Below, piece after piece: positions 1-10,373 of a stretch of DNA of 64,000 nt; the first letter of the stretch is position 1; every line of letters starts with the position of its first letter. This DNA comes from Deuterostichococcus epilithicus. Taxonomy: Eukaryota > Chlorophyta > Trebouxiophyceae > Prasiolales > Stichococcaceae. Where the stretch lies: contig JAVTLE010000021.1 of the NCBI GenBank assembly GCA_033439295.1, positions 3,519,116-3,583,115 on the forward strand. Reading direction: 5' to 3'. A program made the translations under genes and the position numbers. The notes under the pieces are model-generated. The model searched no databases, was not told where the DNA came from, and worked only from the letters and a program-made list of their open reading frames with translations.

Positions 1-3000
1 CACCTTAGCGGGGTCGATGATGCCGGCGGCAAACATGTCCTCGTAGGCGCCGGTGGCCGCGTTGAAGCCCACCTTCACGTCGCCACTCTCCAGCACCTGC
101 AGGAGGGGGCACACAGGAGCGTCGGCACGTACCCTTGATGACGATTAAATGCGCATGACCGTCCAGACCCAGACTAGCACCGTGCGCAGCCGCTCTCCAG
201 ACGGATGTGCTCACGAACTTGCACGCCGGGATCTGCAGGCAACCCACGTCTCCACAATGTGCGCACCTTGCCGACGACGACGGAGCCGTTGGAGCCGGCA
301 TTGCGGGCGATGAGCTTCAGGCTGTAGGGCAGTGCCCGGCGCACGATCTCCGCGCCCACCCGCTGCTCCTCGTTGTCCAGGCCTGCCTGTTTTGCAGCAA
401 GAGTTGAGTTCAGCAGCGTCGTTGAGAAGGTAGGCGAATGGTTTGCCATCGTGGTTGTTGCGTCCGTTGACGTGATGGTCCCACGTTTCTGGCGCGCAGC
501 GGGCCTGCCTTCCCGGCGCCAGGGCTGCCAGGTTCAGGCCCGCACCAGTCACGTTTCTCGCGACACTGAGTTGCATTCGCTCACGCGAGCCGAATGTCCG
601 CGGGCAGGAACTAACCCTGATGTTATCAACGTGCTGGGTGACGCGCGGCAGCGTGAAAGCCACCGCCACTGAACATGAACCGACTGACCGGAGACTGTCA
701 AGGACCAATGTTGCAGCGCAGATCTATAAAACACGTTGATCTCGTCAACGTGCTGGGCAAGGCACAGCAGCGCGCAGCTAGAGATGACTGCGTGTCAAGA
801 GTGTTGACGCTCACTGCCGTCGGTGTGTACCCCTGACAAAGCGGTCGCTGATGACGGTGTGACACTAATGTCGATCGCAAAGACAGCTGTGGGACACGAG
901 ACGCCGACAATGACCTCGTCGATGTTCTCCGCGAGTCGCAGCAGCTCGCAGCTGGCGGTGCTGAAATGCATTTTGGGTACAGTTGGTACCCTTATGTAAT
1001 CTCCCCTAATCACCCCTAGTGGAGCCGCCGCCCGGGACGGTGTCCAGGTCGCATGAGGAGGCAGCATACACACCTTGATATCGTCAATGTACTGCGTGAG
1101 GCGCAGCAGCGCGCAGCCGCCGCCGACGACGATGCCCTCCTCGACTGCGGCCACCAAAAAACGATGCCTTCGACTGCAGACTGTGTTTGGCCACCAACAA
1201 CGTCGCCACCAAACAAACAAACACCAAACAAGCAAACAAACATTTGGTTTGGTCTTGAAGCTTTTGGTTTCAAAGCATTCCATAGATTAGGGGTTTTAGT
1301 CCATTTCACCTGCGGCCTTTGTTGCGTTCAACGCGTCCTCCACCCTCAACTTCTTCTCCTTGAGCTCGGTCTCCGTCTGACTGCCAACCTACGAAACGGA
1401 CAGTTGATGCACGTTTCAGCAGGTCCAAGCACGTGCGATGCTCGAGAGCACCTGTTGGGAGCAGATAAGCCTCCATTGGCTCCGCCGCTGGCTGGGCGCC
1501 CACCCAGGGAATGCGCCGCAGACTTCTTGGGAGCAGTAAAGCTGCACGGTTCGTCAGCCGTCCGCTGGCCAATGCAGCTTTCCAAACATCAGCAGCTGCC
1601 AACGAGCAGCACAGCCCTGGGTGAGGCGCGCTCGCGAGCTTGGCACACACCTGAACATATTAGGGCCACAAAGCTGCCATGCGATCCGATCATCGCACCC
1701 GGACCTGTATGGTTGGCGACACCACGAAGCAGCCGAGCGATGCGATCTCCATCGAGCATTTCCGTCTCGGACCGAAGTGGCCATCTGCACATCTGCTCAT
1801 GTGGACGTGGGGTGTTCACCTGGATGATGGCGACGCCGCCGGAGAGGCGCGCGATGCGCTCGTTGAGCTTCTCCTTCTCGTAGTCCAGCTCGGTGGCCTC
1901 CACCAGGTTGCGGATCTGCTTGACGCGCGCCTTGACCGCATCCTCGGAGCTGCCGTCGCCCACGATGGTGGTGGACTCCTTGGACACCTCCACCTTGGCC
2001 GCCAGGCCGAGCACCTCCTCGCCGACCTGAAAGTTTAACGTTTAGAGTTTAGGGGCCGGCGCAGAGTTACTGTTTGAGTTGAGAGTGAGGCCCTCTTTGA
2101 AAAGCCTCCCTGAAAACCACCACCTTGGCCGCCAGGCCCAGCACCTGTTCGCCCACCTGGGGGAGGGAGAGCGCAGATCTTGGCATGAGTGTCAGGGACG
2201 GGGACAGGTCCCGGTGTTCCGTTCCGGCAGACGAAGCAACTGCCAACGGAACTTCAGCGGCGTGCACAAGCTACTGCTACCTGTGCAGCTTGACGCCATC
2301 GCATGCCACAGCTAGCCGCAGTCGTGGTCTGGGCGGCAGGAGCCTGTCGTGCCGGCAGAAACGAAGCAGGGGCAATGCTGCTAGCGGCAGGAGGCGAGGA
2401 GGCTGAGCTCGTGTGCTTGCTTCACAGCAAAAGTCCATTCACGACACTTGCCGCACATGGCGCGAAACCCTGTACCCTCACCTTGTCCAGGGCCAGGCCC
2501 AGCTCGTCCTTAACAACCTGCGCGCCCGTCAGGATGGCGATGTCCTCCAGGTAGCTGCTCTTACGCTCGCCGAAGCCGGGCGCCTTGACCGCGATCATCT
2601 GCAGCAACGGCACAAGGGAGGGAGGTGAGCACAGCCTCAGGATGCCGAGCGCCACGGTTCGCAGAGGAAGAAGGTGAACGAAAGCGCAGCCTGAGCTTCT
2701 GCGGCTCAACATCCACGTCATTGGGTCCCTGGCTGAGCAGCTCGGGGCTTGCTGTGAGGTCAGGTGAGTTTTAAGCTGTCTGTGAAGGGACGGCACCTCG
2801 CCGCTCTGTCAGAGTAGCGCAGGGCGCTCTGCGATAGGCTCAGCAGGTGCGCGTGTGCAGCCTGCCCTGACATGCGGGCCTGCGCAGACTTACAACATCT
2901 GAAGGGCACCTGTGCACCTCCAGCAGAGCGCTTTAGCGGCGAGCGCGGCGGGACTTCAGTGTATCAACGGACGCGTCCCGGCAGGAGGCAAGGGACGTCC

Positions 3001-6000
3001 TCTGCAGCCGCCCCTCACCTTCAAGGTGCCGCGCAGCTTGTTGACGACGAGCGTGGCGAGCGCCTCCTGCTCGATGTCCTCCGCCATGATGAGCAGCGGG
3101 AAGCCGCCCCGGATGGCCGCCTCCAGGATGCCCACCATGTCGCGGGCGGTGGTGATTTTTTTGTCCACTAGCAGCACGCGGCAGTTCTCAAACTCCGCAA
3201 CCTGTGCGGATGCAGGGTCCCGAGTGTCAGAGCCGGGCGGCTGGGCTCAGGGCAGCGACCCTGGTCACCGCACTGCAGGCGCTGAGGTCCTTGATGCAGC
3301 CCAAGGCAGAATGCGACAGGTGTTCGCCTCTGCCGCCTGCGGCCGGGAGGGTTGGCCCTGGCAGCTGCAGGAGGCGTGCGGCGGTCTGACACGTCCGCCA
3401 GTGTGCCAAAGCGGGCTGCAAGTTGGGCCTTCGTTGTGCCGCTCTGCCTTGAAACATCTGGCAAAAGGGGTGCAGGTTGTGGAACATGCATGAAACACAG
3501 GAACACTGCAGACGTCACGACCGCTGATGCCGAGCGTGACAAGGTCTACATGAGATTCCAAGGAGCCTCAGACTGCAATGCTTGAACTGTCAACGCTTGC
3601 ACCTGATGGGTTGCAGGCAAGGACATGCGCACAGAGCGTGAACCTGCAGCGGTCACCATGGCCGCCCCAGAGTCGGGGCGCCTGGCTACAGGGATATCCT
3701 CTGCCCCAAAGAACCGCAGAGGCGCCTCACCATGCGCTCGGGGTCGGTGACGAAGTAGGGGGAGATGTAGCCGCGCTCGAACTGCATGCCCTCCACCACG
3801 TACAGGTGGTCCTCCGCGGTGCGGCTCTCCTCCATGGTCACCACCCCCGCACGGCCCACCTTGGCCATCGCGCCCGCGATGAGGTCGCCGATCTGCGCGA
3901 GTGCACCGTTTCGAAGGTTTTAGGCCTTCGAAACCACCTCCGACCCCCCCCCCAAAGGGAAGGGGGTCAGCCGGCGAGGCGAGGCTCACAGGCGGCGAGA
4001 GGCGCGGGCCAGAGGTTAGATGGGATGCAGCAAGTGCCGGCTGCCTGCCGCAGCGGCACGAAAACGCGCTTCCGTCTGTCAGACTGTGTGGATGCAGCGC
4101 CGAGCCCGTGCCCACTGCCCTCCGCTCATCCGCTCAGCGACATGACACCCCAGGGAAGCACACGCACCACGCGGTTGTTGCCGGCGGACACGGTGGCGAC
4201 GTCGGCAAGGCCCTCGTCCGTCACCTCTGTGCTGCTCTCCGCGAGACGCTTCACCAGCTGCGCCACCGTCTTCTCAATGCCGCGGGTGAGCTGCGGCAGG
4301 CGGGGGGCATGTCATGCGCGTCAACGCACAACATATACAACTACATCCTGGCATCAGACGCCGCGATGCATGCTACATGCGAAGGCACGAGTCCGAACGC
4401 GCAGCAGATGCAACTTGCTGAGGTGCCATGCGTGGCCCAGACACCCTGAGTCAAGGAGCAGCAAGATGACGGCAGCGGCGGAGGACGCAAGTGGCGCCCC
4501 ACCTGCACGGGGTTGGCGCCGGCGGCAACAATCTTCATGCCCTCCGAAATGATGGCCGCCGACAGGATGGTGGCGGTGGTGGTGCCGTCGCCAGCAATGT
4601 CGTTTGTCTTTGCGGCTGCCTGCAAAGACTCGGCGCATGCTTGTTACAGCCTGGCCGCTGGCGCAGCAGCTTGCCGGCGTGCGCGCCGGTGCATGATAAA
4701 CACACAGAAGCGAGCTTGGGTGCCGAGCCCCAGGCCATCGGGGATCAGAGTGCAGCAGGGCAGGCATAGCACACCAGCATCAGTTTTGCCAGCCTGTCAG
4801 CATCCGCTGTCGCGACACCGGTGCAGAGAAGATCCTCTGGACAGCGGAGAGGATGACCCCGAAACGGAACGAGGATTGCATTGTGACTTGAAAAGCTCCT
4901 TCAGAGTTGCATCCCACCTGGCGCACGAGCTTGGCACCGATGTTCTCCACTGGATCCTCCAGCTCCACCTCCCGTGCCACCGTCACGCCGTCGTTGACGA
5001 TCTTAGGGCTGCCATACTTCTGCTCCAGCACCACGTTGCGGCCCTGCAAGGCTTGCACACAGCTCGCTGTGTCTCGTTGATGTCTCAGAGACTTGGAGAC
5101 TGCTTCGGGGCTGCGCTACTGCTCCAGACGCTGCGGCCCTGGAGGGCGGGTGCGAGTCAGCATGAGTGAGCCGGATTTGCCTCCTGCATCATCTCGCTGA
5201 TGCAGGGCTGATGAGATCCGTGGCTCCTGGCTGACGAGATCGTGAGGCTGCCACCTTCCTCCAGCGATACATTGCAGCAAGTCGCTGCCCAGCCGAAGGT
5301 CGACTGCAACTCGCATTCAGTAAGTACCCATTCCAGCACAGCCCACGACCACACAGCACAGCCCACAGCAGCACAGCAGCACAGCAGCACAGCCCACGAC
5401 CTCTGGCAGACGGCCTGCAAATCCCTCAAATGCTGCGGCCAGGAAGAACGCATGACTGTGCATCGGGTGCCTGCCCGCAGCACTGGAACACGCGCCAGCC
5501 TGCTGGAGACGAGGTCGTGCACAAAGCTGGTGTCGCATGCACAAGCATTGCCCGCTTGCCAGATCATCGGCGTCACCGACAAACTGCTGAAGGGAACACT
5601 CCTGGAACAGCTGACCATCTGACTGCGCTTTCGCGCAGCTGTGCTGCGATGACGCACACCCCCTGAAGCCAACGCACAGCGTCCCAGACATGGGCCATAT
5701 AAACCCCACCTTGGGGCCCAGCGTGACGCCGACGACGGATGCCAGCTTGTCCACGCCGGCCTGCATCCGCTTCAGCGTCTCGCCGCTGCGGTTAAAGTGC
5801 AGCTCCTTCGCAGCGAAGGTCTGCACCGCGCCCCTCCGGCTGCGGCACAGGACGGAAGGCACGCCTGTTGTTCGGGTCTTGCACACTGGCGGCAAGCGGG
5901 GGCAACGCGGCCGGCAGTCTGCAAGCGATTGGCAGGGGAGCAGCGGTTGGCGGTCGGGAGCAGCGTCCCGCGGTTGCATAAAGTCTTACCTGGCCCGGAG

Positions 6001-6117
6001 CGCGTGTGCGCTGTGCTGGAGTGCCGCTGGCAGCACGACGCCGCGCGGGCGCAGCGCGTTTGCGCGCAGCACCGCCGCCGACTGCGATGTGCTGGCAGGC
6101 GCCCTGCAGGCATGCAT
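1..6117 (-). CDS. CPN60B: Chloroplast chaperonin 60 beta subunit (3' end beyond window)
   Basis: Plastid GroEL-type chaperonin that folds imported and newly made stromal proteins such as RuBisCO large subunit, as part of a double-ring Cpn60 complex. Thirteen exons in frame: 6117-5990, 5839-5710, 5043-4918, 4619-4503, 4290-4168, 3892-3731, 3201-3019, 2598-2482, 2026-1820, 1388-1310, 1144-1074, 386-267 and 96-1, giving 553 codons before the window edge, so about 45 residues are missing. Visible family motifs are GVTLGPKGRNVVL, the ATP-binding [30 protein letters not shown] and [15 protein letters not shown]; the last matches plant beta rather than alpha subunits. The start at 6117 has an in-frame TGA nine bases upstream and opens an Ala/Arg/Ser-rich transit peptide of about 45 residues. 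It is divergent from the next gene. Several of its introns contain degenerate copies of neighbouring exon edges. Confidence 0.95.
617..958 (-). repeat. Three decayed copies of the exon 1144-1074 3' end inside the following intron
   Basis: The exon ending at 1074 encodes [12 protein letters not shown] followed by a GTG donor. On the same strand the downstream intron holds three similar blocks, at about 958-909 ([13 protein letters not shown]), 783-735 ([12 protein letters not shown]) and 666-617 ([13 protein letters not shown]). Spacing from the exon outward is roughly 165, 175 and 118 bases. The copies are too diverged and out of context to be needed in the reading frame, which is closed by splicing 1074 to 386. 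They look like tandem-duplication relics. Confidence 0.75.
1156..1183 (-). repeat. Decayed copy of the exon 1144-1074 5' edge in the preceding intron
   Basis: Just upstream (coding sense) of the acceptor at 1145 there is a second CAG acceptor-like site. It is followed by a sequence reading VEGIVF, against VEEGIVVGG at the true exon start. The frame and chaperonin alignment require the inner site, so the outer one is a duplicate. Confidence 0.55.
1700..1770 (-). repeat. Decayed copy of the exon 2026-1820 3' end in the following intron
   Basis: The exon ends with [14 protein letters not shown] and a GTGAAC donor. About 110 bases further on (coding sense) the intron reads [15 protein letters not shown] in an otherwise non-coding stretch. 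The similarity covers about 65 bases. Confidence 0.65.
2034..2054 (+). repeat. Short interstitial telomere-like string
   Basis: Three consecutive 7-mers, TTTAACG, TTTAGAG and TTTAGGG, occur in register inside a Cpn60 intron. On the coding strand they form the pyrimidine/A-rich tract just before the acceptor of exon 2026-1820. Confidence 0.45.
2115..2163 (-). repeat. Near-identical copy of the exon 2026-1820 5' edge in the preceding intron
   Basis: The true exon opens [14 protein letters not shown] after a TTTCAG acceptor. About 135 bases upstream in coding sense the intron carries [14 protein letters not shown] after a CAG. Nucleotide identity is high over about 45 bases, so this is one of the youngest such copies in the window. 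A three-unit TTTAGGG-like string (2034-2054) lies between the two. Confidence 0.75.
5103..5285 (-). repeat. Two decayed copies of the exon 5043-4918 5' edge
   Basis: The exon start encodes [18 protein letters not shown]. The preceding intron contains two recognisable relatives, one at about 5103-5145 (CTGCTCCAG and TGCGGCCCTG blocks kept, plus strand) and a more decayed one at about 5230-5285. Both sit in the same orientation as the exon. Confidence 0.55.
5336..5402. repeat. CAGCAC/CAGCCCACGAC low-complexity tandem repeat
   Basis: Imperfect tandem repeats of CACAGCAG and CACAGCCCACGAC units occupy most of this stretch in a Cpn60 intron. There is no coding significance. Confidence 0.7.
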
Positions 6118-7131
6118 GCAGAGCTGTCAGTCAGTCGTACAAGGAGGAACATCAATGGAGCTGGATGAGTGTGACTGCCATGTTGAAACGCCTCTGGCAG
6201 CACGGTGTGTGGTGCCGTACTGCATTTGCGGACTGCTGGCCGCAAACTTGACTGTGCGCACCATGTTTTGATGAGCCTAGCAAGCGTGCATGCCTGGCCA
6301 AGGACACACAAACGCAATGCCCTTCCACATTGGCGTTCCCTGAAGACGGACTTGCCCTGTTTTCTATCCCAAGGTGCCAGTGGCTGAGGAGACTGCTGAC
6401 TCCCAAATCAGCATGATGCAGCAAGATCCTGCCAAAGCTGCCATTGTGACAGGCGAAGTCGAGCAGGGTGATAGAATCCTTCTCGCTGGGTGTTTCGTGC
6501 TGGCCTGGCGCCCCGAGAAACGCATGCCAGAACGGCAGGGCAAGATCGTTATCTGCCGCTGGGCACGCCACTGCTCTGTGCGACGCTTCATGTACAGATG
6601 AGACTCCTCAACCATCCAGACAACAGCTGCACATCCTGCAATTGGATCATACAAGTCTCCAGTCCTGGCCGACAGCAGGGCACTCACATCCTGCTCGTCG
6701 CGTTCATGATGTCCGTCGCACGCTGCGCCACGAGACCTCTTCGTTGATCGATTCCACGTTCAAGTACGTCCCTTGACTCGTCGTGACGTTCGTTTCAACC
6801 ACACACGCGGGTGCAGCTTGCGAAAAGGGCAGGCCTGCGAGCGTCGTGACGGCTAAAACGCCGGAAGCTTCTAGGCGGCACCATGAGAGTCCCGGAAGGT
6901 TTCGGAGATAAGGCAAGCGCGCTGACGGCACTATTTGCGGTCGACGAACCTAGCTTTGGGTGTTCGGGGTGCCTCTCAGCATACATTGCGGCGCATCTGT
7001 TGAACCTCACTGCGTTTCATCAGGGTTGGAATGTGATCTCCGAAACGAAGCGAGCTTCCTGGGTAGGCTTAGGCCGCTCCGTGTGCACGCGCTAGACATC
7101 TTGCCTTTTCAAAAACATCGTTTCGAACGAC
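6118..7131. promoter_or_regulatory. Divergent intergenic region between CPN60B and the acetyltransferase gene
   Basis: The interval separates two head-to-head start codons, so it should hold both promoters and 5' leaders. No TATA box or convincing heat-shock element array stands out; one isolated GAAGCTTC palindrome (6864-6871) is not enough. Short open frames here have no recognisable product. Confidence 0.5.
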
Positions 7132-9606
7132 ATGTTAGCGCAGCAGCTCCTTGTGCGCGACCAAACAGGCATGCGCTTGGCAAAGCCGCATGCAAGGCTA
7201 CCGCAGCTCACCTTCCGACGTGGAAATACCAGAGAGGCTCAGCTTCGACCAGGGAGCCTCAGGCACGGCACGATCTTCCGCGCGGAGCAGCCTGCGGCGG
7301 CTGCGGCGGAGACAGATGCGGCTCGGCCGTGCGACGGTCTGTCGACAACGGCGGGAGGCGCGATTCCTGCCAGTAATGGGTCATGGGCCGGCAAGGAGCC
7401 GGCAGCCATGGGAGACGCCGCTGGAGAAGTCCTTCTGGAGGTACGACACGACAGCACGTGCCTGTCGCGCAGCGGCGCCTGCACTGCACCGCGTGCACTG
7501 CAGTCTACCATCGGTGGCGGCGTTCAGGCAGCATCGTACTGGGACGCCAATCAGCAACGACCATGACAATTCAGCTGTGGCTGCCTATACCTGGCTGCAG
7601 CGGCAGCTGGGCGTAGGGCGGCTCACGATCGGGCGCATGGCGCCAGGGGAGCTGGGAGCGGCGGCTGTCATCGTGACGCGGGCATTCGCAGGCACGCCCG
7701 AGGCGCAGTCGCTGCGTGACATCAGGTGCTTGATTATATTACCGTGCTCGATAAACCTCATATGTTCATAGCACATATATGCTGCATGCTGTTCCGAGCG
7801 CCTTGATCCAGGAGCCCCGGCCGCAGCGACGGGATCAACCTCAGGACTGACCTGCGCTGTGCTGTTGAGTGCGGCCTCGAGCAGCCGTGTGGGGGTTTGA
7901 GTCCCGGGACTGCATTGTCGCCCCAGCGATCCGACCGACCGGCATCCAGGGTTGGGCTTGCTCGGCTGCATGACCAGGCACCTGGCAGGGGCCTGATCAG
8001 GTCATGGAGTGCAATGCTGAGTTTCTGCGCTCCCGCATGAACACACAAATGTGCTGCCGGCCGAGTAGGTACCGAAACTTGTCAAGCCACCTGCACAGAG
8101 GCCACGATGCTGTGCGGTGCAGGGACTACATCGACACGCTGGCGGAGGATCCCGCGGAGTCACTGGTGCTGGTCGCGCGCCTGCGGCCGGCAGGTGAGCT
8201 GATCTGTTCCAGTTGCAGGGTTCAGGGTCTGCTGTTGCAGCTTGTGGCAAGGATTCGGCCAGTCCTGGACTCAAAGTCACTTGGCAGCATTAGCAGAGGG
8301 ATCTGCAGAATTCTCCGTCTGAGGGGCGGCTAGCAAATCCACCGGTTTCGTGACTGATGTTGACAGCATCTGATTATCCAACAGGCGTGTTCCCGCGAGC
8401 ACCGCATTTGTTCAAAAGCATCAAACCACGTGAAAGCACGAGCGCGTCGCCGCCGCAGACGGCGCAGGGCTGCCGGAGGGACGAGAGGCGCGGGTGGCGG
8501 GCGTCGCGATGCTGTCCTTCGTGCCAGCGACACGGGAGGCGTTCCCCAGCTTGCAGCCGCCGCCTGAGGCGGCGTACCTGTCCAACACCGCTGTGGATCC
8601 GTCCTTCCGAAGGTTAGCTGGTTTGCATATTGGGAGCATGCTCTGATTTTCCGGTAGGAGTCGTTTTACTCCAGCACTGCAGCCGCCCGAGGCGGCACAC
8701 CTGTCCGATGCCGCCTGGCTCCGAAGGCAAGGCGGTTTTGATGCTCAAAATCTGGTGTGGTGGCGGACAGAGGGAAAACCCGTCAGCGTGCAGCCGGCGT
8801 GCCTGCTCAGCACTGCACCGGATGCTTCCTGCAGACAACCGCGCAGTCAGGAGCTTGCATAGTATCACGAAGTTTTGCCGCGGTCGCAGCCTGGCTGTCG
8901 TGCTGGACCCCTGCCTTGCAACTATGATGCTGTGCCGCGAGACCATCAGCCGTGTCCAAAGCAGGGAGCTGAGCGTTTCCCAGCCAGAGCCTCCTCTGCA
9001 GGACTGCAGCTGACGATCAGCGTGCAGCTGCGGCTCGCCGCCAATGCACAGCGCACCTTGAGCATTCGGATTGCAATGCGATCGCTGCAGGCAGGGCATC
9101 GCGCGGGCGCTGCTACAGGCGTGCGAGGACGCCTGCCACGCCGCCGGCAGCGACACGCTCACGTTACATGCTCGCCTGGCGGATGAGGCCGCCTTGCAGG
9201 TGCGACCTCGAGCCACGACAAAGAACTCCACACCTGTGGTGCCAGCCGATCGACAGGGCGGCTCAGGTCCAGGCTGAATTGCCACCGGGGCGCCCAGGCG
9301 CCTTGGCTGCGTGAGGTGCTATTGCAGGGCTTGCAGGCGTGTGCACTGGTCGACCGGCGCAGGGCCTGGATTAGTGCTGCATGCGAGCAGCCCCCTGTGG
9401 CTGGCCAGCACCCTCGGTTTGGTGCCACCTCTGCCCCCTGCCGCGGTCCATTCTCCGTGCGGTACGATTTGGCTCTCGACACGCATTTCCCGTCTGCACC
9501 GCAGCTCTACTCTTCAGCTGAGTTCAGGGACCTGGAGCGAGATCCCACCGGTTGGACTCCCTGGCGGCGCTACCGGCCGCGCGTGCTCATGGCAAAGCAG
9601 CTCTGA
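7132..9606 (+). CDS. GNAT-family N-acetyltransferase, probably plastid-targeted
   Basis: Acetyl-CoA-dependent acyltransferase fold; substrate unknown. Six exons, 7132-7440, 7601-7725, 8123-8193, 8459-8612, 9091-9199 and 9505-9606, join in frame to 289 residues. The first ~105 residues are Arg/Ala/Gln-rich and acidic-poor, as expected of an organelle transit peptide. The GNAT core follows: LGAAAVIVTRAF (helix 1), AGVAMLSF (beta strand), then AYLSNTAVDPSFRRQGIARAL, whose R-R-Q-G-I-A is the acetyl-CoA pyrophosphate loop. The closing ALQLYSSAEFRD matches the usual ALY..xGF element. The start is the first ATG of the open frame and is less certain than the core. The family resembles plant plastid GNATs by layout; specificity (protein N-terminal, lysine or small molecule) cannot be read from sequence. 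Confidence 0.85.
8677..8730 (+). repeat. Decayed copy of GNAT exon 4 3' end within intron 4
   Basis: Exon 8459-8612 ends LQPPPEAAYLSNTAVDPSFRR. About 65 bases beyond its donor the intron reads LQPPEAAHLSDAAWLRRQG in the same orientation, sharing long blocks such as GCAGCCGCC and CACCTGTCC. The true reading frame skips it (8612 joins 9091 to give RRQGIARAL). Confidence 0.7.
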
Positions 9607-10373
9607 CGGTCGTCAGCGGTCTGGGCCCTGCCACACCCCCACCCCGCACATGACTTGGCGGCGCAGCGGCTGGCGCTGCGGCGGGTGCACGCGCAGGGGC
9701 CTGGTGTCTGCGCTCGCTGACTACCGACCCTGCCTGGCCGCCGCGCTTCCTGTGCATGGTGCGACACCATTTCACCTTGAGTTTGAGCACCGCGCTGGAG
9801 CTCCCAGTTGGCGAGTGCAGGTCTGTGGTCTGCAGGCCCAGGCCTGCAGCAGTTGCTGCCCGGCAGTGCTGACCTGATACGAAACTCTGCCCGCATGTGC
9901 CTGCCATCACCTCGTCCCTGCTGACGCCAAGCATGTGATGGGGCCGTAACTGATATCTCAGGCTGTGCCTGCCATCCGACGTTTGGGCTGACATGCTGCC
10001 TGCAACACTGCGCAGGCTGTCGACACGGAGCACGCTCAGTAAGTAGGCAGCGAGCGTGTGTTGATTGCCCGAGTGCGATGAGTCTACTCGTACATGTGTT
10101 TGACGCTGCCTGCGCTTCGGATTCTTCTCAACAATCGCTCGACTTCACAAGGGTGCACTTACAAGCACATTTCAGGCATGAGCTGCTCGTGGATCACACA
10201 GACAAAAGCCGGTTCACAGTCTCTCGAAGGTCATTACCACCGCATCATGTTGCCAAAGTGCGCAAATGGCGCTACTGCCATAACCTTCTTACTTCATCCT
10301 TCTATACGTTGGGCAGCACCGCAGCTTTTTGCTTGCCACCCTTGCATCGCTAGCCGCGTTGCTAGCGGCGCCG
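9607..10373. other. Convergent intergenic region, 3' UTRs
   Basis: This interval lies between the GNAT stop and the exchanger stop. The open frames here are short and unrecognised. It holds a TGTAA element for the minus-strand gene (see 10159). Confidence 0.6.
10159..10163 (-). terminator. Putative TGTAA poly(A) signal of the exchanger gene
   Basis: TGTAA on the minus strand, about 210 bases after the stop codon at 10374. TGTAA is the usual chlorophyte nuclear polyadenylation motif, and the spacing is right for a 3' UTR. Confidence 0.45.

Noticed and set aside
6864-6871. Heat-shock-element-like palindrome upstream of CPN60B
   Set aside because: It is a single GAAGCTTC without a third in-phase unit and ~750 bases from the start codon. 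Chance occurrence is likely.
8677-8730. Extra coding exon in the GNAT gene
   Set aside because: It resembles exon 4, but including it would repeat the strand preceding the acetyl-CoA loop. The direct join 8612 to 9091 gives a canonical RRQGIARAL.
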